NCBI RefSeq assembly: GCF_024198175.1
Contig: NZ_JAJVKV010000001.1
Span: forward strand, 1,302,001 to 1,366,000
Reading direction: 5' to 3'
DNA: 64,000 bases
From: Pyxidicoccus xibeiensis
GTDB lineage: Bacteria; Myxococcota; Myxococcia; Myxococcales; Myxococcaceae
Shown: positions 34,960 through 43,727 of the stretch, piece after piece
Layout: every line of letters starts with the position of its first letter
Numbering within the stretch: the stretch's first letter is position 1
Position numbers and translations under genes: made by a program
Notes under the pieces: model-generated
What the model saw: the letters and a program-made list of their open reading frames with translations, nothing else
Told to the model about the DNA's origin: nothing
The model's database searches: none

Positions 34960-35997
34960 TCACGGCACCAGCACGAGCTTGCCCACCGTGGTGCCGGACT
35001 CCAGCGCGCGGTGCGCCTCCGCCACCGCGTCCAGCGGGAAGCGCGTCACCTGCGGCGACACCAGCTTCCCCTCCTCCACCCAGCCCAGCAGCCGCGCCAT
35101 GGACTCCTCCAGCACGGCGCGCTGCTCGAAGAGATAGGACAGGTTGAAGGCCAGCACGCTGGTGTTGTCGTTCGTCAGCGTCAGCGGGTCGAAGCGCGGC
35201 GTGCGCATCCAGTCCCACGCGAGCTTCGCGTAGTTCGGCTTCCCGCCCGTGCGCGGCAGCATCGAGTGGAACCCGTAGATGACCAGCTTCCCCGGCGACG
35301 CCAGGTGCTTGTAGCTGTCGCGCAGCGTGGACGGCCCGTTCGCATCCAGCACCACGTCGTACCCGCGCGGCGCCGCCGCCTCCGCCGCCTTCCACAGGTC
35401 CTCGCGGCTCTTGTCGATGACCCCCTCCGCCCCCATCGCCCGCGCCGCCTCCACCTTGTGCGGCCCACCCACCACGCCCACCATCCGGCACCCGGCGATG
35501 CGCCCCAACTGCAGCAGCGCACTGCCCACGCCCCCCGCCGCCGAGTGCACCAGCACGTTCGCTCCCGGCCGCGGGTGCGCCAGCTCGAACAACGCGTAGT
35601 AGGCGGTGAGGAACACCGTGGGGAAGCCCGCCGCCTGCTCCATCGTGAGCCGCGAAGGCAGGGCGAACACCTGGTGCCGCGGCACCGCCACGTGCGTCGC
35701 ATATCCCCCAAACCGCGTCACCCCGAAGACCCGCGCCCCCGGTGACAGGTCCTTCACGCCCGCACCCACGGCAACCACCGTGCCAGCGAACTCGAAGCCG
35801 GGGGTGATGGGCCACCCCACGTACTCCTTCGCCGAGGCGTACAGCCCCATGCGGATGACGCAGTCCGCATAGTTCACCCCGATGGCCTCGGTGGCCACCA
35901 CCACCTCCCCGGCCCCAGGTGAAACCTGATTCAGGTCTTCAAGGTGGAGCTGTTCGTACCCACCCGCCTTGGGAATCACGACCTTGCGTGCGCGCAT
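34960..35997 (-). CDS. Zinc-independent quinone oxidoreductase (MDR family)
   Basis: A 345-residue medium-chain dehydrogenase/reductase. The N-terminal GroES-like part has GEVVVATEAIGVNYADCVIR and PITPGFEFAGTVVAVG. The NADPH-binding fold begins NVLVHSAAGGVGSALLQLGR, as in quinone oxidoreductases. The zinc-ligand cysteines of alcohol dehydrogenases are absent. LVIYGFHSMLPRTGGKPNY and a C-terminal VAEAHRALESGTTVGKLVLV match the family. It lies upstream of an acyl-CoA synthetase on the same strand with a gap of about 115 bases. The substrate is unknown; a role in enoyl or quinone reduction fits the setting. Confidence 0.88.
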   Translation of the reverse strand: MRARKVVIPKAGGYEQLHLEDLNQVSPGAGEVVVATEAIGVNYADCVIRMGLYASAKEYVGWPITPGFEFAGTVVAVGAGVKDLSPGARVFGVTRFGGYATHVAVPRHQVFALPSRLTMEQAAGFPTVFLTAYYALFELAHPRPGANVLVHSAAGGVGSALLQLGRIAGCRMVGVVGGPHKVEAARAMGAEGVIDKSREDLWKAAEAAAPRGYDVVLDANGPSTLRDSYKHLASPGKLVIYGFHSMLPRTGGKPNYAKLAWDWMRTPRFDPLTLTNDNTSVLAFNLSYLFEQRAVLEESMARLLGWVEEGKLVSPQVTRFPLDAVAEAHRALESGTTVGKLVLVP

Positions 35998-36145
35998 GGC
36001 CCCGTGAGTATCACGCGACGCAACGCGACAAACGCATTCATGTCAGGGATTGATGAGACGTGCGCACGCGCGGCCACTACACTGTGTCTCGCGCACGAGG
36101 ACGTCTTCGTTCCGCGCGCACTCCCCACAATCCAAGGAGAAGTCC

Positions 36146-37219
36146 ATGCGTCTGCGGCATTCGCTCACTCTCGCGGGCACGCTGCTGCTCGGCTCTGTCA
36201 CCACCGGCTGCGGCGAGGGGCTCGAGCCCGAGTCCACGCTCCCCGAGGCTCCCGCCGTCGAAGCCCCCGGAAGCGGAGCCCCCGGAGGCGAAGCGCTCGG
36301 AGACGAAGACCTCGGCACCGCCGAGTCCCCCGCCGTGGCCACCACCGGCGTCACCGCGGACTTCCGCCAGTGGCTGAGCAACAACGGCTACGCTGACTAC
36401 GACTTCGTCCGCGCGGACGTGCCCGGCGGCAGCTACGGCGGCAGGGCCAGCGGCACCGACACCGTGGTGAACCAGCCCGTCATCTTCATCCACGGCAACT
36501 CGGACAAGGCGGTGGGCACCGGCACCGCGGGACAGACGGGCTGGAATGCGTCCATCGAGCACTTCCACTCGAAGGGCTACAAGACGAGCGAGCTGTACGC
36601 GACGACGTGGGGCCCGGCCAGCGCGCTGAGCTCCGCGTCGCAGTACCACTCGAAGGCCCACGTCATGAAGGTGCGCAAGTTCATCGAGGCGGTGAAGGCG
36701 TACACCGGCGCGGCGAAGGTGGACATCGTCACCCACTCCATGGGCGTGACGCTGGCGCGCAAGGCCATCCTCGGAGGCTGGGCGAATGACTCGGCGGCCG
36801 GCGGCGACTACTACGTGGGCGCGCCGCTCACCAGCTCGGTGGACACCTTCGTCGGCATCGCCGGCGCCAACCTGGGCCTGACGTCCTGCTACCAGACGGG
36901 CCCGACGACGCCCACCTGCGGCTCCACCAACGGCCTGTACCCGGGCTACCTCTACTTCGGCGTGGTGACGGGCCGCTCCGCGTACCTCAACAACCTGCGC
37001 TCCACGAGCGGCTACGAGGGCGCGCACCGGTACTCCATCTACTCCACCGCGGACGAGGTCATCGGCTACGGAGGTGTCGTCTACGGTGACTACACCTCCC
37101 GCATCCCCGGGCAGACGGGCGAGAAGGTGTACTCCGCCTACCCCTACGGCCACTTCAACTCGAAGGACCTGACGGCCGCCGTGCAGTACAGCATGGTGCG
37201 CAGCCAGGTCATCCCGTAG
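36146..37219 (+). CDS. Secreted lipase/esterase (alpha/beta hydrolase)
   Basis: A 357-residue exported hydrolase. The signal peptide (MRLRHSLTLAGTLLLGSVTT, then GCGEG) could be a weak lipobox. A Pro/Glu/Gly-rich linker (30-70) precedes the catalytic domain: oxyanion segment PVIFIHGNSDKAVGTG, nucleophile elbow VDIVTHSMGVTLARK (Thr-His-Ser-Met-Gly), and a late SAYPYGHFNSKDL carrying the likely catalytic His. This resembles the class 2 lipase family. The start ATG has AAGGAG at seven bases. It is divergent from the oxidoreductase and convergent with another hydrolase, with the 37254-37309 inverted repeat between them. Confidence 0.8.
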   Translation: MRLRHSLTLAGTLLLGSVTTGCGEGLEPESTLPEAPAVEAPGSGAPGGEALGDEDLGTAESPAVATTGVTADFRQWLSNNGYADYDFVRADVPGGSYGGRASGTDTVVNQPVIFIHGNSDKAVGTGTAGQTGWNASIEHFHSKGYKTSELYATTWGPASALSSASQYHSKAHVMKVRKFIEAVKAYTGAAKVDIVTHSMGVTLARKAILGGWANDSAAGGDYYVGAPLTSSVDTFVGIAGANLGLTSCYQTGPTTPTCGSTNGLYPGYLYFGVVTGRSAYLNNLRSTSGYEGAHRYSIYSTADEVIGYGGVVYGDYTSRIPGQTGEKVYSAYPYGHFNSKDLTAAVQYSMVRSQVIP

Positions 37220-37253
37220 CCGTCAGAGCGCACGGGCACGCCCGCGGAGGTCA

Positions 37254-37309
37254 CTGTTCGGAAATGTCGGGGGTTTTGCGTCGCGAAATGTCCCGACATT
37301 TCCGAACAG
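37254..37309. repeat. Perfect 18-bp inverted repeat with a third internal copy (mobile-element-like or terminator)
   Basis: CTGTTCGGAAATGTCGGG at 37254-37271 is exactly complementary to 37292-37309. Inside the 20-base loop, GAAATGTC (37285-37292) repeats the left arm and can also pair with GACATTTC (37295-37302). From 37255 to 37308 the element runs TGTTCGG...CCGAACA. No target duplication or transposase is visible. It lies between two convergent hydrolase genes. Confidence 0.8.
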
Positions 37310-37399
37310 CAGCGTGCCGGCCCGTCCCGGGAGCCCTGCTTCCCGGGAGGGGCCACCGCCGCGTCCATGCCGTGGGGGAGTGGACGCGGCAGGCAGTGC

Positions 37400-38593
37400 T
37401 CACGGCCGGGGAGCGTCCGCGGGCGCCGGAGCGCCCTCCTGGCCCGGCGTCGGCGGAGGCGTGCCCTCCGGCGTGTTCGGCCCGGTGGACGGAGCCATGG
37501 GCGCGCCCGGCTTCGGCGCGGCCTCCTTCGGCGCCGTGCCCTCGGGCACCGCGATGCGCCCCTGCGCCGCGTCGCTCACGAAGGGCAGCACCACCTCGTT
37601 GAAGCGGGCCGGGCAGTCGAGCTGCACCGTGTGGCCGCAGCCCTGCAGCGGCACCAGCCTGGCGCCGGGGATGCGCGAGGCGCCGTACTCCATGATGTCG
37701 CGCGCCTCGCCGCCGTGGAGGAACGGGTTGGGGATGAGCCGGTCATCCGTGCCGTAGACGATGAGCGTGGGCACGGTGACGCGGTGGAGGTTGTCGCGCA
37801 CGAAGTCGTTGTGCGCCAGGCCCTTCACCGTGCGCACGTTGGCGTAGGCGTACGAGTCGAACTCGGGCGACTTCGCCAGCCGCACGCGCTCTTCAATCAG
37901 CCAGTCCAGCTCCGGGCGCCAGTGCATGAAGTTGCCCTGGCGCACGCTGCCCCAGATGGCGGCCTCGGGCGCGGTCTTGATGAACTCCGTGCTCATCACG
38001 CGCTCGAACCAGGCCTTCTCCTTCCAGGAGAACTTCTCGAAGCCGGCGGGCGACACCAGCACCAGCGCGCTCAGCTCGTCCGGGTAGCGGATGGCGTAGG
38101 ACAGCGACGTCTGCCCGCCCATGGAGTGCCCGGCGAGGATGGGCTTGTCCACGCCCAGCCCCCGCACCAGCTCGCGCACCACGTCGGCCATGGCCTCCAT
38201 GGTGTACGGGAAGGAGCCCGGCTTGTCGGACTTGCCGAAGCCCGGCAGGTCCACCGCGACGACGTGGTAGCCCTGCTGGTGGAAGGCGTCGAGCTGCGAG
38301 CGCCAGAACTTCAGGTACGAGCCGAGCCCGTGCACGAAGACAATCGTCTTCGCGTCGGGGCTCGTGGCCGGCATGTCGACGTAGGCCACCTCGGGCACGG
38401 TGGCCAGGCCGAGCTGCGCGGCGGTGTCGGGCAGCGGCATCCGCTTCACGGGCCACGGCTGCTTCGTAGCCTCGGAGGTGTAGTCCAGGTCCTGGAAGGA
38501 CAGGGCGGACTGGCCGGCGTACGAGCGGACGCAGCCGGCGGAGGACAGCCCCGCCGCGACGAGCAGGGCGGTGAAGGCGCGGGAGGTGCTCAT
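37400..38593 (-). CDS. Exported alpha/beta hydrolase with Pro/Ala-rich tail
   Basis: A 397-residue hydrolase. The signal ends in GLSSAGC, a lipobox-like site (Cys21). The catalytic domain has the oxyanion motif TIVFVHGLGSYLKFWRSQL, DLPGFGKSDKPG, nucleophile elbow PILAGHSMGGQTSLSYA, a late Asp in LIVYGTDDRLIPNP and His in LQGCGHTVQLDCP. The last 55 residues are Pro/Ala/Gly-rich, typical of surface tethers. It starts two bases after the stop of the outer-membrane barrel gene, so the two are co-translated and probably act together on lipid or ester substrates at the outer membrane. Confidence 0.85.
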   Translation of the reverse strand: MSTSRAFTALLVAAGLSSAGCVRSYAGQSALSFQDLDYTSEATKQPWPVKRMPLPDTAAQLGLATVPEVAYVDMPATSPDAKTIVFVHGLGSYLKFWRSQLDAFHQQGYHVVAVDLPGFGKSDKPGSFPYTMEAMADVVRELVRGLGVDKPILAGHSMGGQTSLSYAIRYPDELSALVLVSPAGFEKFSWKEKAWFERVMSTEFIKTAPEAAIWGSVRQGNFMHWRPELDWLIEERVRLAKSPEFDSYAYANVRTVKGLAHNDFVRDNLHRVTVPTLIVYGTDDRLIPNPFLHGGEARDIMEYGASRIPGARLVPLQGCGHTVQLDCPARFNEVVLPFVSDAAQGRIAVPEGTAPKEAAPKPGAPMAPSTGPNTPEGTPPPTPGQEGAPAPADAPRP

Positions 38594-38595
38594 GG

Positions 38596-40248
38596 TCAGA
38601 ACGCGTACCAGGTGAAGGTGGTGAAGGCGGCCCACGGGTTCGTCCGCACGGTGGTCGAGCCGTCGTAGAAGCTGCCGCGGAAGAGGTAGCCGGCGTGCAG
38701 GCCGGCCGTCATCAGATAGCGGATGTGGTAGCGCAGCTCCGCGTTCACCTCGGTGCCGATGTACCGGCCGCGCCGCACGTCCGGGTTCCACCGGGCCGGC
38801 GTGGCGCCGGAGTTGGCCGTGCCCACCGCCATCTTGAGGTTCAGCTTGTTGGGGACGATGTCCCACGCCGCGGAGGCGATGCCGGCGCGCAGGCCGTAGC
38901 CCTGGTTGGAGATGTCCGTCACCGCGCCCGTGTAGTTGTTCACGGTGCTGGTGAACGGGAACAGGATGAGCATCTTGTGGTTGAACCACACCGCGCCCGG
39001 CAGGCCGTACTGGTTGAGGGTGAAGGCGCCGGTGTAGTCCTCGTCGCCCAGGTTGTTGTCGCCGGTGGAGAACATGCCCTCCAGCGTGACGACGTCCGCG
39101 GGGCCGCGGCCCCACTGGTACATGAGCTCCAGGTTGGCGGCGAGGCCGGAGATGTTCAGCTCATCCAGCGCGGAGCGCTCCGGGTCGTCGCTGGTGTACC
39201 TGCCCCCGTTGTACATGACGAAGCCGGAGGCGCCGAGCCGGCCCGTGCGGAAGTCGATGTTGTGGTTGAAGTTGGCGCCCACCCAGAAGACGCTGCCCGT
39301 GGGCCGGTCGATTTCGAAGCGCGCCGTGCCGGTGAAGCTGTTGAGGCCCGTGGACGAAGGGCCGCTCTTCACCAGGCCGTCGAAGGCGTAGGCATCCCCC
39401 TTGGTGGCGTCATTGAGGTACCAGAGCGACAGGCCCACGTTGGTGCCGGGGCGCACGGGGTACGCGTAGTCACCGGTGATGAGCCAGATGTACTTGAGGC
39501 GCGGGTCGTCCCGGGTGGCCTTGTCCGACTGGGCGGTGCCCAGCGGCAGCAGGCTCAGCCTGGCGTGGCCCTTGTAGCTGCTGAAGACGGACAGGCCCGT
39601 CGCGTCGCTGCCCAGGTAGGTCAGCTTGTAGCCGGTGCGGGTGATGTCGGCGAGCGGCGTGCGCGTGGGGTCGTAGATGGAGTCGTAGACGGGCTGGGTG
39701 CCGATGAGCAGCGTGAGCTGGCTCGGCTTGCGCGTGGGATAGATTGCGACGTTGACGTTCTTGGTCTGGATGTTGACCTGGTCGGCGTTGAACCCGCCGC
39801 CCTCGTTCTGCTGGACGGCGTTGGCCGAGCGGCCCCACAGGAAGTCCACCTCGAACTGGGCGCGGAAGGAGGCGAGCCCGTCCACGAAGTGGGGGCTGTA
39901 CTCGATGACGGGAATCCAGCGTTGCTCGACGAAGTACGCCGCGCGGCCCGGCTCCGCGCGCACGGCGCTGCCGGCCAGCGAGCCGATGGGCCCCAGCGCC
40001 ACGCCACGCAGGCCGGCCGGGTCTCCCACCTCATTCGTCAGCGACAGGCGGGTGAAGAAGTAGTTGATGAGGATGAACTCACGAGGCTCCGCATCCTCGT
40101 CCCGGTTCTTCTCCTCGTACCACTCGCCATAATAGAGGCCGGGGACGGGCGTGCTCTGCGCCGACGCGGCCCCCGCGAGCGTCAGGGCCAGTGCCACCAC
40201 GGCCCGCCGCGCCGTCCTGCGGGTCTCAGACAGCCACCACCATGCCAT
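38596..40248 (-). CDS. Outer-membrane beta-barrel protein
   Basis: A 550-residue exported protein. The signal peptide is about residues 1-31 (RAVVALALTLAGAASAQS). The mature part alternates strands ending in aromatic residues (GTARFEIDRPTGSVFWVGAN, GFVMYNGGRYTSDD, TAGLHAGYLFRGSFYDGS) and ends AAFTTFTWYAF, with the terminal Phe expected for barrel insertion. The family is not recognised; it may be a porin-type channel for hydrophobic substrates, given the hydrolase encoded two bases downstream and the acyl-CoA enzymes nearby. The ATG was chosen for GAGGTG just upstream; 40 earlier codons lack signal character. Confidence 0.7.
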   Translation of the reverse strand: MAWWWLSETRRTARRAVVALALTLAGAASAQSTPVPGLYYGEWYEEKNRDEDAEPREFILINYFFTRLSLTNEVGDPAGLRGVALGPIGSLAGSAVRAEPGRAAYFVEQRWIPVIEYSPHFVDGLASFRAQFEVDFLWGRSANAVQQNEGGGFNADQVNIQTKNVNVAIYPTRKPSQLTLLIGTQPVYDSIYDPTRTPLADITRTGYKLTYLGSDATGLSVFSSYKGHARLSLLPLGTAQSDKATRDDPRLKYIWLITGDYAYPVRPGTNVGLSLWYLNDATKGDAYAFDGLVKSGPSSTGLNSFTGTARFEIDRPTGSVFWVGANFNHNIDFRTGRLGASGFVMYNGGRYTSDDPERSALDELNISGLAANLELMYQWGRGPADVVTLEGMFSTGDNNLGDEDYTGAFTLNQYGLPGAVWFNHKMLILFPFTSTVNNYTGAVTDISNQGYGLRAGIASAAWDIVPNKLNLKMAVGTANSGATPARWNPDVRRGRYIGTEVNAELRYHIRYLMTAGLHAGYLFRGSFYDGSTTVRTNPWAAFTTFTWYAF

Positions 40249-40431
40249 ACGCACCTCGGCCCCGGGAGGGGCACTCCCGACGCACAGGCCGGGTCCAGAT
40301 GTCACCGCGCTCACTGCCGGGCGCGGCCCTCGAGGCCTCCGCGAAGCCTGGGCCGGGCCGTCAACCACTGCTGTTGCCTTCCGGAAGGAGGGAGGGAGCG
40401 CGCCCTCCCCCCGGAACGGCGGGGCTCGCCG

Positions 40432-41046
40432 CTACTGGATGGTGTACTTCTGCACCGCGTCGCCGGTGAACGGCGCGCTCTGGCCCTGGAAGACGATGTT
40501 GACGGTCTTCGAGCCCACCGGGCCGGCTTCACAGTTGGCGCCGGTGGCGCCGTTCTCGAAGAAGAGCTCCAGGCTCAGCGTCTTGCGGTCGGCGGAGAAG
40601 CTCCCACGGCCCACCTGCTTGAAGCTCGGGTAGGTGAAGACGACGTCGAAGCAGGTGCCTCCCGTCGCGACGTTCTCCATGAGCACGTTGGTGGAGGTGA
40701 AGCTCAGCGCGTTCTTCGGGAGCTCCGGGTTGCACGTCCCCGTCTGGCCCGTGTTCGGCGCGCCCTCGATGGTGCCGGGGATGCTGTCCACCTTGAAGTT
40801 GCCGCCCATCACCGACATGGTGACCTTCTGGTAGCACTGGGAGCTGGCGCCGAAGTTGGTGCCTTCGTTGACGCCGTTCGGGTGGCTCGGGATGCTCGCC
40901 CCCTCCATGACCAGCGTCTTGCCCTCCAGGAAGGTCATGATGCCCGACTGGGTGTTGAGGTTGGTCTCCACCGCCTCGCCGTCATCACCACAGCCCGCCA
41001 GGCCCACCGTGCACAGCATCACCGCGGAAAGCAGCTTCGTCTTCAT
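40432..41046 (-). CDS. Lipoprotein of unknown function
   Basis: A 204-residue lipoprotein with signal MKTKLLSAVMLCTVGLAGCG (Cys19) and an AGAGGAG ribosome site. The mature part is beta-rich: GIMTFLEGKTLVMEGASIPS, QCYQKVTMSVMGGNFKV, NVLMENVATGGTCFDVVFTY, DRKTLSLELFFENGATG. Four cysteines after the lipid anchor may form two disulfides. It lies between the acyl-CoA synthetase and the barrel gene on the same strand. I do not recognise the family; with its neighbours it could belong to an envelope complex. Confidence 0.65.
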   Translation of the reverse strand: MKTKLLSAVMLCTVGLAGCGDDGEAVETNLNTQSGIMTFLEGKTLVMEGASIPSHPNGVNEGTNFGASSQCYQKVTMSVMGGNFKVDSIPGTIEGAPNTGQTGTCNPELPKNALSFTSTNVLMENVATGGTCFDVVFTYPSFKQVGRGSFSADRKTLSLELFFENGATGANCEAGPVGSKTVNIVFQGQSAPFTGDAVQKYTIQ

Positions 41047-41064
41047 GGGATTGCTCCTCTTACT

Positions 41065-41084
41065 CCGGCGGCACCAACCGCCGG
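41065..41084 (-). terminator. Terminator-like hairpin after acyl-CoA synthetase gene
   Basis: CCGGCGG and CCGCCGG form a perfect 7-bp stem with loop CACCAA, between the synthetase stop (41129) and the lipoprotein start (41046). Confidence 0.4.
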
Positions 41085-41128
41085 GATGTCGTGACAGGTG
41101 ATGACGGAAGGGCCGCCGCACGGGCCGC

Positions 41129-42691
41129 TCAGCCCTGTGATGTGCCCTGCTCCGCGGCGATGGCCGCCTCGCGCAGCTCACGCTTGAGAATCTTCCCCGC
41201 CGCGGACAGCGGCAGGCGCTCCACCAGCTCCACCCGCTTGGGCACCTTGAAGCGCGCCACCCGGCCGCGCAGGTGCTCCAGCAGGTCCTCCGAGGACGCC
41301 CGCTCGCCTGGCTTCAGCACCACGAAGGCGCGGCCAACCTCGCCCCACTTCGCATCGGGCACGCCCACCACGGCGCACTGCTGCACGGCGGGGTGCTCGT
41401 AGAGGGCGGACTCCAGCTCCAGCGGGTAGACGTTCTCCCCGCCGGAGATGAACATGTCCTTCTTGCGGCCGGCGATGAAGTAGAAGCCGTCCGAGTCCCG
41501 CCGCGCCAGGTCGCCCGTGTGCAGCCAGCCGTCCGCGTCGATGGCCTCTCGCGTGGCGGCCTCGTCCTCGAAGTAGCCGGAGCACATGGACGGGCCCTTG
41601 AGGACCAGCTCGCCCACCTCGCCCACGGGCACCTCGCGGCCGTCGTCGTCCACCAGCTTCGCGGCGATGAAGTAGTTGGGCCGGCCGATGGAGCCCGCCT
41701 TCGACACGGCGAACTCCGGCCCCATGCTGAACAGGCCCGGGCCGAACTCCGTCATGCCGAAGCCCTGCTTGAAGGGCACCGCGTGCACCGCCTGCCACGC
41801 GTGGAGCAGCGTCACCGGCAGGGCCGCGCCGCCGCTCGTCATGAAGCGCACCGAGGAGAAGTCCGTGTCGCGGAAGCGAGGCGAGTCGAGCAGCTGCTGG
41901 TACTGCGTGGGCACCGCGAAGAAGAGCGTCACCTTCTCGCGGGGGATGAGGGCGAGCAGCTCCTCCGGCTCCCACCGCCGCATGAGGACGACGGTGCCGC
42001 CCACGGTGAGCAGCGGCACCGTGTACACGAGCAGCCCGCCCGTGTGGAACATGGGCGTGTGCGTCACCGTGACGTCGCCGGGCACCACCTCGTGCACCAG
42101 GGTGTTGAGCGTGTTCCACGCCACCATGCGGTAGCTGATGCACGCGCCCTTCGAGCGCCCGGTGGTGCCGCCGGTGAAGAGCAGGCAGAGGAGGTCCTCC
42201 TCCTTCACCGCGTCGTTCGTGACCGGGGAAGCGGGCACGTGCGCCAGCGCCGCCGCGTAGGCGTCCGCGCCGGGCAAGCCCTGGGACTCCAGGGCCACCA
42301 GCCTGGGGCCCTCGCTGCCCAGGCGCTCGCGCACCTGGGCCACGCCGTCGCGGAAGTCGTCGCCGAAGAGGAGCACGCGCGGGCGGATGGCGCGCACCAG
42401 GTCGGTGAGCTCGGTGGCGTGCAGGCGCCAGTTGTAGGGGACGAAGACGGCGCCCAGCTTCCCGCAGGCGAAGAGGGCGTCCAGGTACTCCACGCCGTTG
42501 TGGGCCACGAGGCCCACGCGGTCTCCACGCTTCACGCCGGCCACGTCGCGCAGCCAGCCGCCGAGCGCCTCGGCGCGCGCATTCAGGGCACGGTAGGTGA
42601 AGCGGCCGGCCCCACCCTTCGCGGTGTCCACCACCGCGACGTGCTCGGGCCAGTAGAGGGCGCCCCGCCCCATCCAGTCTCCGATGAACAT
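41129..42691 (-). CDS. Acyl-CoA synthetase (AMP-binding), second copy
   Basis: A 520-residue ANL ligase, paralogous to the one at 33328-34845. Motifs: LLCLLFTGGTTGRSKGACIS (P-loop), FKQGFGMTEFGPGLFSMGPE, GWLHTGDLARRDSDGFYFIA, GRKKDMFISGGENVYPLELE and LPLSAAGKILKRELRE with the catalytic lysine. The ATG (MFIGDWMGRGALYWP) follows GGAGGGG at seven bases. It is 28 bases downstream of the KAS III homologue and probably in one operon with it and the TetR regulator, so it may supply the acyl group that the KAS III-like protein uses. Confidence 0.9.
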   Translation of the reverse strand: MFIGDWMGRGALYWPEHVAVVDTAKGGAGRFTYRALNARAEALGGWLRDVAGVKRGDRVGLVAHNGVEYLDALFACGKLGAVFVPYNWRLHATELTDLVRAIRPRVLLFGDDFRDGVAQVRERLGSEGPRLVALESQGLPGADAYAAALAHVPASPVTNDAVKEEDLLCLLFTGGTTGRSKGACISYRMVAWNTLNTLVHEVVPGDVTVTHTPMFHTGGLLVYTVPLLTVGGTVVLMRRWEPEELLALIPREKVTLFFAVPTQYQQLLDSPRFRDTDFSSVRFMTSGGAALPVTLLHAWQAVHAVPFKQGFGMTEFGPGLFSMGPEFAVSKAGSIGRPNYFIAAKLVDDDGREVPVGEVGELVLKGPSMCSGYFEDEAATREAIDADGWLHTGDLARRDSDGFYFIAGRKKDMFISGGENVYPLELESALYEHPAVQQCAVVGVPDAKWGEVGRAFVVLKPGERASSEDLLEHLRGRVARFKVPKRVELVERLPLSAAGKILKRELREAAIAAEQGTSQG

Positions 42692-42719
42692 GCGCGTCCC
42701 CTCCTTCACGCGGACTGGC

Positions 42720-43715
42720 TCAGGCCGTCCACCGGTAGAGGGCGGACGCCATGGCCAGGCCGCCGCCGCTGGCACAGAAGGCCACCAGGTCGCCCCGCCG
42801 CACCTTGCCCTGCACAACCGCGTCGTCGAGCGTCATCGGGATGCAGGCCGAGCCGGTGTAGCCCCACTTGTCCATGGTGTAGTGGGCCTTCTCCATGGGC
42901 TGGCCCAGCACCTTCATGGTGGCTTCGATGGTCCTCAGGTTGAGCTGGGTGAAGACGAAGAGCTTCACGTCGTCCAGCGTCTGGTGCTGCCGCTTGAGGA
43001 GCTGGTCCAGCAGGATGGGCCAGCGCTCGGTGTTGAAGGTGGCGGGGAACTTGCGGACGAACTGCACCGAGGGCTTGCCGTCGGTGAGCAGCAGCGTCTC
43101 CGCGGTGGCCGGGCGGTGCGTGCCGCCGGTGTAGATGCCGAGCGCGTCGTGGTACTCGCCGTTGGCCAATAGCTTCGCGCCCATGAAGCCGGGCTTGTCG
43201 CCCGCGCCCAGCACCACCGCGCCCGCGCCGTCCGCGAACAGGGTGCAGGTCTTCTTGTCCTTCCAGTTCACGTAGCGCGTCATGCCGTACGCGCCGACGA
43301 CGAGGATGCGGTGGTAGCTGTCGTCCGCCGCAATCGTCTTCGAGGCCACGTCCAGCGCCGTCACCCACCCGGCGCAGGCGCAGTTGAGGTCGTACGTGCC
43401 GGCGTTGGGGGCGCCCAGCTTGGCCTGCACCACGGAGGCGGTGGCGGGGCTGAGGTAGTCCGGCGTGTCGGTGGCGATGATGATGAGGTCCAGCTCCTCC
43501 GGCTTCGTCCCGGAGCGCTCGAGCGCCTGGCGGGCGGCGGCGACGCACAAATCACTGGTGGCCTGGTCGTCGGCCATGACGTGGCGCTCACGGATGCCCA
43601 CGTTCTGCTGGAGCCACTCGTCCACCTTCTCGCCGAGAATCTTCTCGACGTCGGCGTTGGTGAGCACCTTCTCGGGGACGTAGCGGCCAGTGGAGAGGAT
43701 CTGCGCGTATCGCAT
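42720..43715 (-). CDS. 3-oxoacyl-ACP synthase III-like protein with altered active site
   Basis: A 331-residue thiolase-fold protein of FabH length. It keeps the nucleophile Cys114 (DLNCACAGWVTALDVA). The segment that in FabH carries the catalytic His (PHQAN) reads FTQLNLR here, with Thr256 at the His position, and the Asn segment (GNTS) reads GYTGS, with Tyr286. ADGAGAVVLG and FCASGGGLAMASALYRW are normal. Without His and Asn, decarboxylating condensation is unlikely; acyl transfer or thioester handling is more probable. It sits between a TetR gene and an acyl-CoA synthetase. The start ATG has only a weak ribosome site. Confidence 0.8.
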   Translation of the reverse strand: MRYAQILSTGRYVPEKVLTNADVEKILGEKVDEWLQQNVGIRERHVMADDQATSDLCVAAARQALERSGTKPEELDLIIIATDTPDYLSPATASVVQAKLGAPNAGTYDLNCACAGWVTALDVASKTIAADDSYHRILVVGAYGMTRYVNWKDKKTCTLFADGAGAVVLGAGDKPGFMGAKLLANGEYHDALGIYTGGTHRPATAETLLLTDGKPSVQFVRKFPATFNTERWPILLDQLLKRQHQTLDDVKLFVFTQLNLRTIEATMKVLGQPMEKAHYTMDKWGYTGSACIPMTLDDAVVQGKVRRGDLVAFCASGGGLAMASALYRWTA

Positions 43716-43727
43716 GGCGTGTGTTCT

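Noticed and set aside
35917-35933. Operator-like sequence inside the oxidoreductase gene taken as a firm regulatory site
   Set aside because: It lies about 65 bases inside the coding region and can be explained by codon choice; it is only mentioned as part of a weak motif group.
37254-37309. Considered as proof of an intact insertion sequence
   Set aside because: There is no transposase frame, only 56 bases between ends, and no target duplication, so at most it is a remnant.
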